Part shown: piece by piece, positions 1 to 10,724 of the stretch
Position numbering within the stretch: the first letter of the stretch is position 1
Layout: each line of letters begins with the position of its first letter
Assembly (NCBI GenBank): GCA_947498505.1
Contig: CANMKG010000005.1
Span: 237,666-301,665, forward strand
Length of the DNA: 64,000 nt
Reading direction: 5' to 3'
Origin: an uncultured Maribacter sp.
Lineage (GTDB): Bacteria > Bacteroidota > Bacteroidia > Flavobacteriales > Flavobacteriaceae
Notes under the pieces: model-generated
What the model saw: only the letters and a program-made list of their open reading frames with translations
The model's database searches: none
Told to the model about the DNA's origin: nothing
Translations under genes and position numbers: made by a program

Positions 1-1208
<1,208 letters not shown>

Positions 1209-1285
1209 TCAGATGCAATTCGCCTTTGGAAATCGGATAATATTAGCCAATCCGTTTTGACTCATTTCATAATTCCTTTTAATTA

Positions 1286-1342
1286 GCTCTGCCGATTCCA
1301 AGCGTTCGGCAGAGCGCTACATGAAGTCGGTGAACCGGCTTC
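1286..1342. promoter_or_regulatory. Two adjacent hairpins in the rtcB/CAP-protein divergent region
   Basis: GCTCTGCCGA (1286-1295) and TCGGCAGAGC (1306-1315) form a perfect 10-bp stem with a 10-base loop. Right next to it, 1323-1342 folds as a second stem of 8-9 bp. One position of that second stem is G-U when read on the plus strand and A-C on the minus strand, so pairing is slightly better in plus-strand RNA. There is no strong T-run, so it is not a convincing terminator. It could be a structured leader of rtcB, a leader of the CAP gene, or a small RNA. The rest of the 1182-1493 gap shows no gene I can support, only two very short reading frames upstream of rtcB. Confidence 0.5.
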
Positions 1343-1493
1343 TTTATGATTCCAGAACAAACTTGCGACTCATGTGCGCAATTATTTTGCGTAGTAACTC
1401 TTTTCTCGTAATTTTAGTAGAAAAAAACCATTGAAATATCAACAATGTTAACCATAAGTTAAAGTTTGGTTTGATTCTTGTCTATTACAACTT

Positions 1494-3809
1494 ATGAAAA
1501 AACTAATACTCTTTACAATTCTAGTCTTCTCTTTTGTAGCATCTAATGCCCAATTGAAGGCAGATGAAAAAAAGCAAATTGCAGAACTTCTTAACAAAAG
1601 AATCAATGATCATCGAGAAGAAAAAGGACATTCACGTTTAAAGCGCAATAGTGATTTGTCCAAAGCAGCTGCAATACAATGCGAATATATTGCCCAAGCT
1701 GGCAAGTTAAGTCATAGACATCCGGCTGAAGATTGGAAAACCGTAAAACATCGTGTAGCTTCTTACAACAAAAGTTTTGTCAGCACAGGGGAAAATATGC
1801 TTTACTCCAAACCTACCAACTTACCACTGAAAACGGCTGTCATTTCAAAATTGGCATATGACATGTTCAATTCATGGAAAAATTCAAAAGGCCATTATGA
1901 AAATATGATGTCGGATGCGTATTCTTATAGCGACTTTGCATTCGATTACGACCCAAGCACCAGAAGAGTTTATGCGGTACAAGTTTTTGGTAAAATGGGA
2001 TTTATCATTCCAGGTCAATTATCAGAAAATGCCTTTGGAATACAGAGAACTGATGAATATTGTTCAACGCTTTTAAGCGGGCGTCAAAATGTTGTAACGA
2101 ATATTGGTAATTCTGTAGGAATAGAAGGAAATGAAATAGTACTTCGCTATTTCGACCTTGACTTTGTTAAAAAAGTTTTTGAAGACCCGAAAGACGGATT
2201 GGCAATTGATTTGGTAGAAAGAGATCAAATGCAATGTGGCGATGATAACCGATTAGACGCCTCTGAAATATATGATGGGGTGTTGCTAAAACCTCTTTAT
2301 CGCGATGAAATTTTAGCAAATAATACTGCTCAGAACCCAAGACGGTTGGTTTTGTCTTTAGGTAAAGTGCCTGAGGAGTTAAAAGGAAAAGAGCTTAGTC
2401 CGAACGTAGTTATTATTAAACTAGGAATGCTTTGTAACTATGTTGTTCCAGCTGCAGTACCCAGCGGGCAATATGCGCTGCGACCTGTTGAACCAGTATT
2501 GTATAACCCTAAAGTTACTTTGAAAACCGAGGGAATTGGACAAGTTGACCAAGTGCTTTTTGATTTCGATTCTGGTAGAAATATAGCAATGAGAATTAAA
2601 GGTATTCCTTTAGAAAAAAAGAAGGTACAAATCGTTGACATAAAAAGTTTTACCTCTGTAGATGGAAGTTTTTCAGTCAATAAAAATTTGCATCAAGAAC
2701 GTGCCGAGTTCATTAAGAAGACCGTTTTGGAGTCTTTTGAAGTTGACGAGAGTAATATAAATATAGATGCCAAAGAAAACTGGGAGTTATGCGATTATCA
2801 ATTAGAGCTTTTTGGTCTTGAGGATTTGCGAGCTAAAGAGAAAAAGGAAATCAGGCGATATATCAATGGCAATAAAACCAAAAAATGGACGACCGCCTTG
2901 AACAATCAGCGAAAATCTAAAGCCATATTGTACCAATACAAATCATGGGAGAAGGAAGATGCCAATCATTTATATAACAATCTTTTGGATGGCCTTGTAA
3001 ATGAAGACCATGAGCGGACCAATAAAGCCTTAGCTGAAATTTATAAAGACACCACAAACCTCTATTTTTTAGGAGAGGATTTCATAATAGACCGATTATT
3101 TGATAAAAAAGAATTGGTTCAGAATGTTTCCGCTTTGTTATTGAAGGATGTTCACGGTTATTCGGTGGAGAATGTAGTATACTTCGTTCGTAATTGGCTA
3201 TCACGTTCACGAGAACTATCTGAAGGCGCTCAGAAAAATTTGCTTAATCTTTATACAATTACCGGTAGAAAAATGCTTCAGTTTTGGGATGTAAGTTCAG
3301 AAAACCTTTCAAAGGTTATGCATCCACTTAAAGTCACACCACTTTTTGAAAATTATAAATCAGACGATGTCGTAAATCCATTATTTCTCAACTTTCACAT
3401 GATGCGTATTAAATACTATGGTCAAATCAATGAAGCTGATGAAATTGGAGAATCTTTTGATTTTATTTCAGCTTATTTTAGAGATCAAGCAACCACCGTA
3501 GATGATGATATCGCATTGAGTATGTTTTTCAACGGATGGAGTAGATATGATTTAACCGCCGAACTTTTGCAAGACCGGTTATGGGATGATAAGCTAAACG
3601 AAGAAGGCTCATTTGTTCTTGCAAAAACATTAACTGCTTATCCGTATACGAAATATGCAAAGCGAATTAACGAGACCCAATTGCTTGCAACTCATAAAAA
3701 AGCAATAGAATTCAATCAGGATAGATGGTGTGATTGGATAAATAGTGATTTTCAAAATCTAAGAATGGAAAGCATTAAAAATTTGTACTGTAATGAATGC
3801 AATAAATAA
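1494..3809 (+). CDS. Secreted CAP/SCP-domain protein with long C-terminal extension
   Basis: The protein is 771 residues with a clear signal peptide (about residues 1-19, ending SNAQ), so it should be exported. Residues about 25-170 match the CAP (SCP/PR1-like) fold: a repeated-helix start, SHRHP, a TGENM segment and the FAFDYDPSTRRVYAVQVFG strand near the end. Around residues 345-455 a stretch with SFTSVDGSF followed by LHQERAEFIKK is weakly reminiscent of an OmpA-like domain. The last 300 residues are helical and unknown to me. The stop lies 6 bases before the WYL regulator, so the two are probably one transcript. CAP proteins vary widely in function and no catalytic role can be claimed. 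A secreted protein beside an RNA ligase and a cytoplasmic regulator is odd. Confidence 0.8.
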   Translation: MKKLILFTILVFSFVASNAQLKADEKKQIAELLNKRINDHREEKGHSRLKRNSDLSKAAAIQCEYIAQAGKLSHRHPAEDWKTVKHRVASYNKSFVSTGENMLYSKPTNLPLKTAVISKLAYDMFNSWKNSKGHYENMMSDAYSYSDFAFDYDPSTRRVYAVQVFGKMGFIIPGQLSENAFGIQRTDEYCSTLLSGRQNVVTNIGNSVGIEGNEIVLRYFDLDFVKKVFEDPKDGLAIDLVERDQMQCGDDNRLDASEIYDGVLLKPLYRDEILANNTAQNPRRLVLSLGKVPEELKGKELSPNVVIIKLGMLCNYVVPAAVPSGQYALRPVEPVLYNPKVTLKTEGIGQVDQVLFDFDSGRNIAMRIKGIPLEKKKVQIVDIKSFTSVDGSFSVNKNLHQERAEFIKKTVLESFEVDESNINIDAKENWELCDYQLELFGLEDLRAKEKKEIRRYINGNKTKKWTTALNNQRKSKAILYQYKSWEKEDANHLYNNLLDGLVNEDHERTNKALAEIYKDTTNLYFLGEDFIIDRLFDKKELVQNVSALLLKDVHGYSVENVVYFVRNWLSRSRELSEGAQKNLLNLYTITGRKMLQFWDVSSENLSKVMHPLKVTPLFENYKSDDVVNPLFLNFHMMRIKYYGQINEADEIGESFDFISAYFRDQATTVDDDIALSMFFNGWSRYDLTAELLQDRLWDDKLNEEGSFVLAKTLTAYPYTKYAKRINETQLLATHKKAIEFNQDRWCDWINSDFQNLRMESIKNLYCNECNK

Positions 3810-3815
3810 TCTAGA

Positions 3816-4832
3816 ATGGCCCTAAACAAAAACGCACTAATCCGATACAAAACTATTGACAAATGCCTTCAAAATAACTATCGACAATGGACTCTGAATG
3901 ATTTGATAGAGGCCTGTTCAGATGCCCTACACGAATACGAGGGTAGGGAAGTGAACGTAAGTAAACGTACCGTGCAACTCGATATTCAGTTGATGCGCAG
4001 TGATAAACTAGGTTACAATGCTCCAATTGTTGCTTATGATAGAAAGTATTACAAATACGAAGATGAGGATTATTCCATTACGGATATCCCGATAACGGAG
4101 AACGACATGAATGTGCTTTCCGAAACGGTGGAAATGCTAAAGCAGTTTAAAGACTTTTCTTTGTTTTCAGAACTGGGTGGAATTATTCAAAGATTAGAAG
4201 ATAAAGTATATACTGAGAAAACCCACCAATCTTCGATTATACATCTAGATAAAAATGAAAACCTAAAGGGACTCCATTGGTTAGATGAATTGTATCAAGC
4301 CATTCAGAAAAAGGTGGTCTTGAAATTAGAATATAAGTCGTTCAAAGCAATAGAGGCGAATACAATTACCTTTCATCCTTGTTTGTTGAAGGAGTTTAAT
4401 AACCGTTGGTTTCTTGTTGGAATGGGGAATAAAAATAATGGCGTTGTTAATTTGGCCTTAGACCGAATTATCTCGATTGATTATGATTTTGCAACTTCCT
4501 ACACAGACTTTGAATTTGATGCAGATACCTTTTACAAGGATGTTGTTGGTGTAACGGTAAATCAAGGAGAGCGCGCTTCAAATATTAAGTTATGGGTTGA
4601 TAGATATAATGCTCCTTACGTGATTACAAAACCCATGCATCATTCACAGCTCATAGAGAAAGAAAATGAGGATGGTAGTGTTGAAGTAAATATCAAAGTG
4701 AAAATCAATTTTGAATTGGAACGTTTGATTTTGGGTTTTGGTGATGCTATTGAAGTAATTCAACCTGAAAGACTTCGCAAGCGAATTGCTAAGAAATTGG
4801 AAAAAGCTATAAGTCTGTATAGCAAAAGTTAG
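3816..4832 (+). CDS. WYL-domain transcriptional regulator
   Basis: This 338-residue protein has an N-terminal winged-helix region (about 1-75, including the SKRTVQLDIQLMRSD recognition-helix type seen in this family) and a middle WYL domain (about 150-235: IQKKVVLKLEYKSF, FHPCLLKEFNNRWFLVG, ALDRI). The C-terminal WCX-like extension ends with FGDAIEVIQPERLRKRIAKKL. WYL regulators bind nucleic-acid or nucleotide ligands in several systems and often control DNA-damage, RNA-repair or defence genes. Its gene follows the CAP-domain gene by 6 bases and sits close to the divergent rtcB, so control of the rtcB unit is a reasonable inference. No operator could be identified. Confidence 0.9.
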   Translation: MALNKNALIRYKTIDKCLQNNYRQWTLNDLIEACSDALHEYEGREVNVSKRTVQLDIQLMRSDKLGYNAPIVAYDRKYYKYEDEDYSITDIPITENDMNVLSETVEMLKQFKDFSLFSELGGIIQRLEDKVYTEKTHQSSIIHLDKNENLKGLHWLDELYQAIQKKVVLKLEYKSFKAIEANTITFHPCLLKEFNNRWFLVGMGNKNNGVVNLALDRIISIDYDFATSYTDFEFDADTFYKDVVGVTVNQGERASNIKLWVDRYNAPYVITKPMHHSQLIEKENEDGSVEVNIKVKINFELERLILGFGDAIEVIQPERLRKRIAKKLEKAISLYSKS

Positions 4833-4932
4833 CTTTACACTTCCCTAAGCCAAAGTACTCTTTCCCTCAATGCCTGTTTTATAAAAGATAATTTGGAGCG
4901 AGTTTTACATTAAACAATAAAACAGACCAACC

Positions 4933-7900
4933 ATGAAAAAGCTAATTTCACTCATTTTTTTGTCCGTATGCTCCCAGCTTTTTGCCCAAGAGTCTCTGGA
5001 AATAGTACTAAAAGATTCTAGTAAATTAAAACTTACTAGTCTAAAAATAGATGTAAGTATCGTTGGTAATTTTGCCACTACTACATACGATATGAAGTTC
5101 TACAACGAACTTGATAGAACTTTGGAAGGAGAATTAGTGTTTCCTTTAGGTGAAGGTCAATCAGTTTCTCAATTTGCTATGGATGTTAACGGCAAACTTC
5201 GTGAAGCAGTCATTGTAGAAAAGGAATTAGCTCGTGTTGCTTTTGAAAGCACTGTAAGGCAGAACATTGACCCGGGCCTATTGGAAAAAACGGAGGGAAA
5301 CAATTATAAGGCAAGAGTATATCCCATATTACCAAGAAAGCATAAACATGTTGTTTTGACTTTTGAGCAAGAACTGTCAACATCGAACCAGCATAAAACC
5401 TATGAACTGCCATTGGGTATAAAGACAGATTTAGATAATTTTTCAATACAAATGCAAGTTTTTAATGGAGAGATGCTGCCTAAAATAAAAAGTAGTAGCT
5501 ACAAAAACTTCTTCTTTAAAAAGAAGAATGATGTTTTTACTGCAAATTTAGAACGGCAAAATCATGCTCCAACCTCCCCTGTACTTGTAGAACTACTAAA
5601 TACAAACAATACAGAGACAATATTAAGCTACAGGGATTATTTTTATGTAAATCAGACACTCAAACCGAACACTAGACTAAAACAAAAACCTAAAAAAATC
5701 AACTTGCTGTGGGATACGTCTTATTCATTAAGAAATAGAAATTTAAGTAAAGAGCTATCGATTTTAGGAGAATATTTCGAATACCTCAGAGACGTTGAAG
5801 TGCATTATATTACCTTTAGTAATTCTATACACAAAAACATTGTTTTCAAGGTTCAGAATGGGAATTGGGAAGGACTGAAAAAAGTACTGAAAGAAGCTGT
5901 TTATGATGGGGGAACATCTATGAATTTGTTTAAATCACTACTCAAGAAGTCGGGCGAGACACTTCTGTTCACGGATGGGTTAGCAAATCTTGGAGATTTC
6001 TCTATTCCGAATAAGCAAGCTATTTATACAATCAACTCAACTACTTCTGCAAATCATGAATTGCTAAGAGAAATTGCTACTTCATCTGGCGGCACTTATA
6101 TCAATCTAGTTCGGTTACCTGAAACAGAAGCCATAAATACTTTAAAACAAGAAACATTTCAATTTTTAGGAGTTAAACATAACAATACTGTTCGGGAAGT
6201 ATATCCAAAGAATAAAACATACGTTTCCAAAGATTTTTCCGTTTCAGGGAGATTTTCAGAAGAAACTTCCGTAGAACTGTTATTTGGCTATGGTGGAAAA
6301 GTTACTGAGCGAATCAAGGTTCCAATTAAAAAATCTCAAGGTACAGAGTTAGTCAAAAGATTATGGGCCAAACAAAAACTTAAGTACTTAAATACTAATA
6401 AAGGGGAGAACAAAGAAAAAATAATTTCACTTGCTAAAAGCCATCATTTGATAACAGATTATACCTCAATGTTGATTTTAGATAGAATTGAAGATTATGT
6501 GCGTTATCGTATTGAGCCACCTCAGGAATTGAAAGCTGAATATAAGGAACGGATTAAAAATTTAGAGTCAGCCGAAGTTGATAACCTTGAAGACTTAAAT
6601 GACAGAAAAGAAGATTTGTTTGATGATTACACAGCTATTTTGGAATGGTACGCTACCAAGTATCCAAAGAAGAAAGTAAAACAACCCAAAAAGGAAATAG
6701 CAAATAATGAAGATACTTCTGTTCCACAAAGTAATACTGCTAATGTAGACGCTACCATAGCAACTGACAGTCTTACGATCCATCCGCCATCTACAAGAAT
6801 AAGTATTAATATTGATTCGACTAGAAGAATAGTTTCTGGTACAGTGTTGGATATTGATGGAAAACCATTACCAGCAGCGAATGTGTTAGTAAAAGGAACA
6901 ACGACAGGAACAACAACTGACTTTGATGGTAATTTTAGCATCAATGCCGAAGAAGGTGATGAGCTTGTTTTCTCTTATATCGGATTTACGACGACAAATG
7001 CTTTTATCGGAGATGCGGATAGCATTTCAATTTCATTGGAAGAAGATGCCGGACATTTAGATGAGGTGGTTGTTGTAGGGTATGGTGTTCAAAGAGTACA
7101 AAATATGACCAGTTCAGTGACCTCGGTTGTTTCTCAAGCCTTACAAGGCAAGGCCGCAGGGGTTCAAATCACTCAAAATTCCGGGGAATCAGGTTCAAAT
7201 ACAACTGTTGTAGTAAGGGGATTGAGTTCTATGTCTAATAATAGCAATCCACTTTATATTGTGGACGGGAAAATAGCAACAAATAACCCGATGCTGAACT
7301 TAAAACCAGATGATATCCAAGAGATACAAGTTTTAAAAGCACTAAGTGCTGCAGCAATTTATGGTGCTAGAGCTTCTAATGGAGTTATAATTATAACCAC
7401 AAAGGAAGGCTTGGAATCTAATCAAGAAGCGATAGAGGAATTGAATCAAGAAATAACTGATAAAATAGAACTAAAATCATGGAATCCAGAGACACCCTAT
7501 ATTAAGATTCTAGAAAAAGAGGCAACCGTTGAATTAGCTTATAAAAAGTATCTAGATATAAGAGATGATTATTCCAATAGCCCTTCATTTTATCTTGACG
7601 TATCTGACTTTTTTGAGAAAAAAGAAAAATATGATATCGCCATTACAATTCTTACCAACCTAATGGAAGTAGAATTGAACAATCACGAAATCATGAAAGC
7701 TTTAGCGTATAAGTTGGAATATTTTGAAGAATACCAATTGGCAGCTATTGTTTATGAGAAAGTATTGGAATTAAGACCAGAGGAGCCGCAGTCATATAGA
7801 GATTTGGCTTTGGCGTATGAGCAGTCTAGTGAAATACAAAGGAGTTATGATTTACTATACAAATTGTATAAAGGGGATTTATTAGAAAAGGATGAAGAAG

Positions 7901-8379
7901 AACGTTTCTATGGAATAGAACAAATTGCCTTTATTGAACTTACCAGACTTGTCAATAAATATGGGAAAGAGCTTAAACTTAATAAAGTCGAAAAGGAGAA
8001 CTTTAAAGACCTGTCGATGGATGTAAGAATCGTTATCGATTGGAATCATAACGATACTGATATTGATTTATGGGTAGAAGACCCAAGAGATGAAAAGGCG
8101 TACTACAAAAACCCGGAAACCAAAATTGGGGGTCATATGTCAGAAGATATGATGGAAGGTTATGGACCTGAAGAATTTATGCTAAAAGACGCAATTAAGG
8201 GAGAATACAAAATTTTAGTAGACTATTATGCAGATGCTGTTCAGAAAATATCTGGTCCAACGGTTTTAAAGGTGACGATGTTTACCAATTACGGTAGGCC
8301 AAGCGAAGAACGTAAAATAGCAGTAGTAAGACTCGATAAAGAAGAAGATGAACTTGAGGTTGGAGTTTTAAGGTTTTAA
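4933..8379 (+). CDS. VIT/VWA protein fused to carboxypeptidase-like, TonB-plug, TPR and DUF2135 domains
   Basis: The 1148-residue product starts with a signal peptide (MKKLISLIFLSVCSQLFAQ). A VIT domain follows (about 20-155, with GELVFPLGEGQSVSQFAMDVNGKLREA). Next is a VWA-like domain (about 254-393) with a degenerate MIDAS DTSYS and FTDG. Residues about 628-715 are a carboxypeptidase-D regulatory-like domain (VSGTVLDIDGKPLPAANV, TDFDGNFSI). Residues about 720-826 look like a SusC plug domain, with VVVGYG, VRGLSSMSNNSNPLYIVDG and GARASNGVIIITTK. No beta-barrel follows. Instead TPR-like helices (about 869-990) and a DUF2135-type C-terminus (about 1029-1148, DWNHNDTDIDLWVEDP) complete it. It is probably periplasmic or surface-exposed. 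Role unknown; peptidoglycan- or envelope-associated protein interaction is one guess. Confidence 0.85.
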   Translation: MKKLISLIFLSVCSQLFAQESLEIVLKDSSKLKLTSLKIDVSIVGNFATTTYDMKFYNELDRTLEGELVFPLGEGQSVSQFAMDVNGKLREAVIVEKELARVAFESTVRQNIDPGLLEKTEGNNYKARVYPILPRKHKHVVLTFEQELSTSNQHKTYELPLGIKTDLDNFSIQMQVFNGEMLPKIKSSSYKNFFFKKKNDVFTANLERQNHAPTSPVLVELLNTNNTETILSYRDYFYVNQTLKPNTRLKQKPKKINLLWDTSYSLRNRNLSKELSILGEYFEYLRDVEVHYITFSNSIHKNIVFKVQNGNWEGLKKVLKEAVYDGGTSMNLFKSLLKKSGETLLFTDGLANLGDFSIPNKQAIYTINSTTSANHELLREIATSSGGTYINLVRLPETEAINTLKQETFQFLGVKHNNTVREVYPKNKTYVSKDFSVSGRFSEETSVELLFGYGGKVTERIKVPIKKSQGTELVKRLWAKQKLKYLNTNKGENKEKIISLAKSHHLITDYTSMLILDRIEDYVRYRIEPPQELKAEYKERIKNLESAEVDNLEDLNDRKEDLFDDYTAILEWYATKYPKKKVKQPKKEIANNEDTSVPQSNTANVDATIATDSLTIHPPSTRISINIDSTRRIVSGTVLDIDGKPLPAANVLVKGTTTGTTTDFDGNFSINAEEGDELVFSYIGFTTTNAFIGDADSISISLEEDAGHLDEVVVVGYGVQRVQNMTSSVTSVVSQALQGKAAGVQITQNSGESGSNTTVVVRGLSSMSNNSNPLYIVDGKIATNNPMLNLKPDDIQEIQVLKALSAAAIYGARASNGVIIITTKEGLESNQEAIEELNQEITDKIELKSWNPETPYIKILEKEATVELAYKKYLDIRDDYSNSPSFYLDVSDFFEKKEKYDIAITILTNLMEVELNNHEIMKALAYKLEYFEEYQLAAIVYEKVLELRPEEPQSYRDLALAYEQSSEIQRSYDLLYKLYKGDLLEKDEEERFYGIEQIAFIELTRLVNKYGKELKLNKVEKENFKDLSMDVRIVIDWNHNDTDIDLWVEDPRDEKAYYKNPETKIGGHMSEDMMEGYGPEEFMLKDAIKGEYKILVDYYADAVQKISGPTVLKVTMFTNYGRPSEERKIAVVRLDKEEDELEVGVLRF

Positions 8380-8909
8380 AAAGAATACCTTCAATTAAGA
8401 ACTAAAATTTTCTATCCATTTATTCCCTAATTTAATATTGCAAAAGACGTATAAAATTTGCATCCATTTGTATTATTTTGAACCACGTTTAGAATTCGGT
8501 TAACTATTTAAAATAGAGGCTTTAAAAGATTGATAATTAATGCGTTGTGGTAGTGTAGTTAGTTCTGCCACTCCGACTTTTAAGAAATGAAAAACCTGAT
8601 AATATAATTATCAGGTTTTTTTGTTTTTATGTATTTTATTTGATATCAAATAAAAATATCTAAACCCATTTAAAAGCGTGCAATCGTTTAAAAATAGTAG
8701 TAATTTTAAAGAGCTTTAAGACATGATTTGACTTTCATCTCTACAAAATAATGTTTAACTAAAGTCATTTACAATGTAAGCAAAAAGCAACTTTGCTGTA
8801 ACTTTCTTTACAGAAAATCAAGAAACTATTCCAATTAACTTTCCATTTATATTAGAATCAACATAAAAGAGAAGTGTTCCCAAAATAAATGGAAAAATAC
8901 TAAGTCAAC
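8380..8909. other. Intergenic region between core genes and PUL 1; candidate small RNA
   Basis: No protein gene was found in these 530 bases. A hairpin at 8547-8571 pairs GTGGTAG with CTGCCAC (one G-U) and is followed by a strong terminator at 8591-8625. Read on the plus strand, CTGCCACTCCGAC at 8565-8577 resembles the 3' acceptor end of a tRNA, but no complete tRNA cloverleaf can be built. The pair of hairpins may be a short non-coding RNA or the scar of a lost tRNA gene. The rest of the gap is AT-rich and shows nothing else. Confidence 0.4.
8591..8625 (+). terminator. Rho-independent terminator
   Basis: AAAACCTGATAAT (8591-8603) and its exact complement (8607-8619) make a 13-bp stem with a 3-base loop, followed by a T-run. 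The symmetrical A/T flanks could let it work on both strands. It lies between the VIT-fusion gene and the convergent sulfatase gene. Confidence 0.85.
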
Positions 8910-10541
8910 CTATAAATTTGTCTCGAAAATATTTTTTATACGAGGGAATTTTTCGTCTGTATCACCAACTTCTTTTCTAACTCCCACGAGTTCTTTTTTT
9001 AACTTTTCCACAATCTCTGAATAATCAGGGTTCGAATATTGGTTCACCATTTCATTCGGGTCTTTTTCCAAATCATAAAATTCCCAGGCAACTGGAGTAC
9101 TCTTCCAGTAGCGATTTCCTTCTTTATCTTTGATTTTTACCTTATTGTGTGTATCGGTATAATCCACTCCGTAAAAGAAAATGAGTTTGTATCTTTTTGT
9201 GCGAATGCCAAAATGTGCAGGGTTATTATGCGTGTGTGCCATGTGCATCCAATAGCGATAATACGTAGATTTACGCCAATCTTTAGGTTCTTTCTTGCCT
9301 TTTAATGCATTTGCAAAACTATGTCCCTGCATATAATCTGGAGTTTCTATTCCAGCAAGTTCTAAAATTGTCGGAGCAAAATCAGTATTGTTTATTAGCC
9401 AATTGTTTCGGCTACCAGCTTTTATCATTTTAGGATATTGTATTATTAAAGGCATACGTATAGATTCCTCGTACATCCAACGTTTATCAATAAAATCGTG
9501 TTCTCCTAAAAACATTCCCTGATCACTGGTGTAAACTACAATGGTGTTTTCCAATAAGTTATTTTTTTTGAGATACTCAAGTATTCGTGCCAGGTTATCA
9601 TCTATTCCTTTTACACATCTTAAGTATTCTTTCAAATATAATTGATATGATTGATGAGTTAATTCTTGATTGGACTGTCCATTCGCCTTTATCCTTTTTC
9701 GGTATTGATAAATATGGGATTGGCTTCTTTTTTTACCTGAATTAGGAGAAACAGTTGAACCAATTTCCTCTACTAGTTCATCATTTTCACCTCGTGTAGC
9801 TATTGAACCGAAATGCTTTCCAGGTTGGTTGTAAAGATTATCTGGTTCTGGGATTTCTACATCTTCAAGGTAATTTTTATATCTGTCGGCGTGTACAAAC
9901 ATGTCGTGTGGAGCTTTGAAGTGATGCATCAGGAAAAAGGGTTTGGTTTTATCACGCTTGTTTTTGAGCCATTCCAGCGATAAATTAGTGAGTACATCTG
10001 AAGAATGACCTTCTGTATCAATCACATCGACTTCTTTACTAAAGGTACTATTGAACCTGATTTTTCGTTTTTTGCCTCCTTTGCTTACATGAATTACTGG
10101 ATTAATATACCTACCTTGTCCAGCGATTACTGCAAAATAGTCAACGTTTTTGGGAGAATCTTGTAGATGCCATTTGCCTACCACTGCTGTTGCATAGCCA
10201 GCTTGTTTCATTTCTTTGGTAAGATAATGTTGTTCCCCGGGTAAATTGTTGTACAAGTCATAAACTTTATTGGTGTGTGAATACTGTCCTGTCATTATGG
10301 TTGCACGACTTGGGGTGCAAATAGAGTTGGTGCAGAACACATTTTCGAATAGCATTCCGTTAGCAGCAAGTTTGTCTAGGTTTGGAGTAGGATTTAAAGG
10401 GGCTAACCTTCCACCGTAAACTCCAATTGCACGGTCGCAATGGTCGTCAGACATAATAAAAAGAATGTTGGGTTGCTTCTTTTCTTGGGCACAGGCAAAA
10501 GAAAATATTCCAATAAAAAGACATAGGTGAAAAACTCTCAT
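8910..10541 (-). CDS. Sulfatase, formylglycine-dependent (S1 family)
   Basis: This 543-residue arylsulfatase-type enzyme removes sulfate esters, most likely from algal polysaccharide. A lipoprotein-like signal sequence (MRVFHLCLFIGIFSFACAQ) sends it to the periplasm or outer membrane. Metal-binding Asp residues lie in IMSDDH (about 30-34). C75-T-P-S-R79 is the cysteine-type formylglycine motif, so an anaerobic- or FGE-type maturation enzyme elsewhere in the genome is needed. TSDQGMFLGEHDF is the C-terminal metal site. The substrate subfamily cannot be assigned by eye. The gene is the last of the PUL 1 minus-strand group, 183 bases downstream of the GH95-like gene. Confidence 0.93.
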   Translation of the reverse strand: MRVFHLCLFIGIFSFACAQEKKQPNILFIMSDDHCDRAIGVYGGRLAPLNPTPNLDKLAANGMLFENVFCTNSICTPSRATIMTGQYSHTNKVYDLYNNLPGEQHYLTKEMKQAGYATAVVGKWHLQDSPKNVDYFAVIAGQGRYINPVIHVSKGGKKRKIRFNSTFSKEVDVIDTEGHSSDVLTNLSLEWLKNKRDKTKPFFLMHHFKAPHDMFVHADRYKNYLEDVEIPEPDNLYNQPGKHFGSIATRGENDELVEEIGSTVSPNSGKKRSQSHIYQYRKRIKANGQSNQELTHQSYQLYLKEYLRCVKGIDDNLARILEYLKKNNLLENTIVVYTSDQGMFLGEHDFIDKRWMYEESIRMPLIIQYPKMIKAGSRNNWLINNTDFAPTILELAGIETPDYMQGHSFANALKGKKEPKDWRKSTYYRYWMHMAHTHNNPAHFGIRTKRYKLIFFYGVDYTDTHNKVKIKDKEGNRYWKSTPVAWEFYDLEKDPNEMVNQYSNPDYSEIVEKLKKELVGVRKEVGDTDEKFPRIKNIFETNL

Positions 10542-10724
10542 TTTATTTTAATTACAATTTTTGTTCCACGCTGGAGCGTCATTTTTATTCATTTCATAAA
10601 GCCTATTTAATCAATCTTCACAGCATTGCAAATCAGAATCATTGATATTTTATCGCTCATTAACTTTAACTGCAGCGCAAATTCTTTTCATGGTAGTCGA
10701 TATCAAACAATTTTAATAGCCTTT

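Noticed and set aside
1262..1270. Tiny reading frames (two codons and 18 codons) upstream of rtcB as a leader peptide
   Set aside because: Too short to support, with no conserved pattern visible.
8565..8577. A tRNA gene at the end of the VIT-fusion gene
   Set aside because: Only an acceptor-like end is present; no D, anticodon and T arms can be built.
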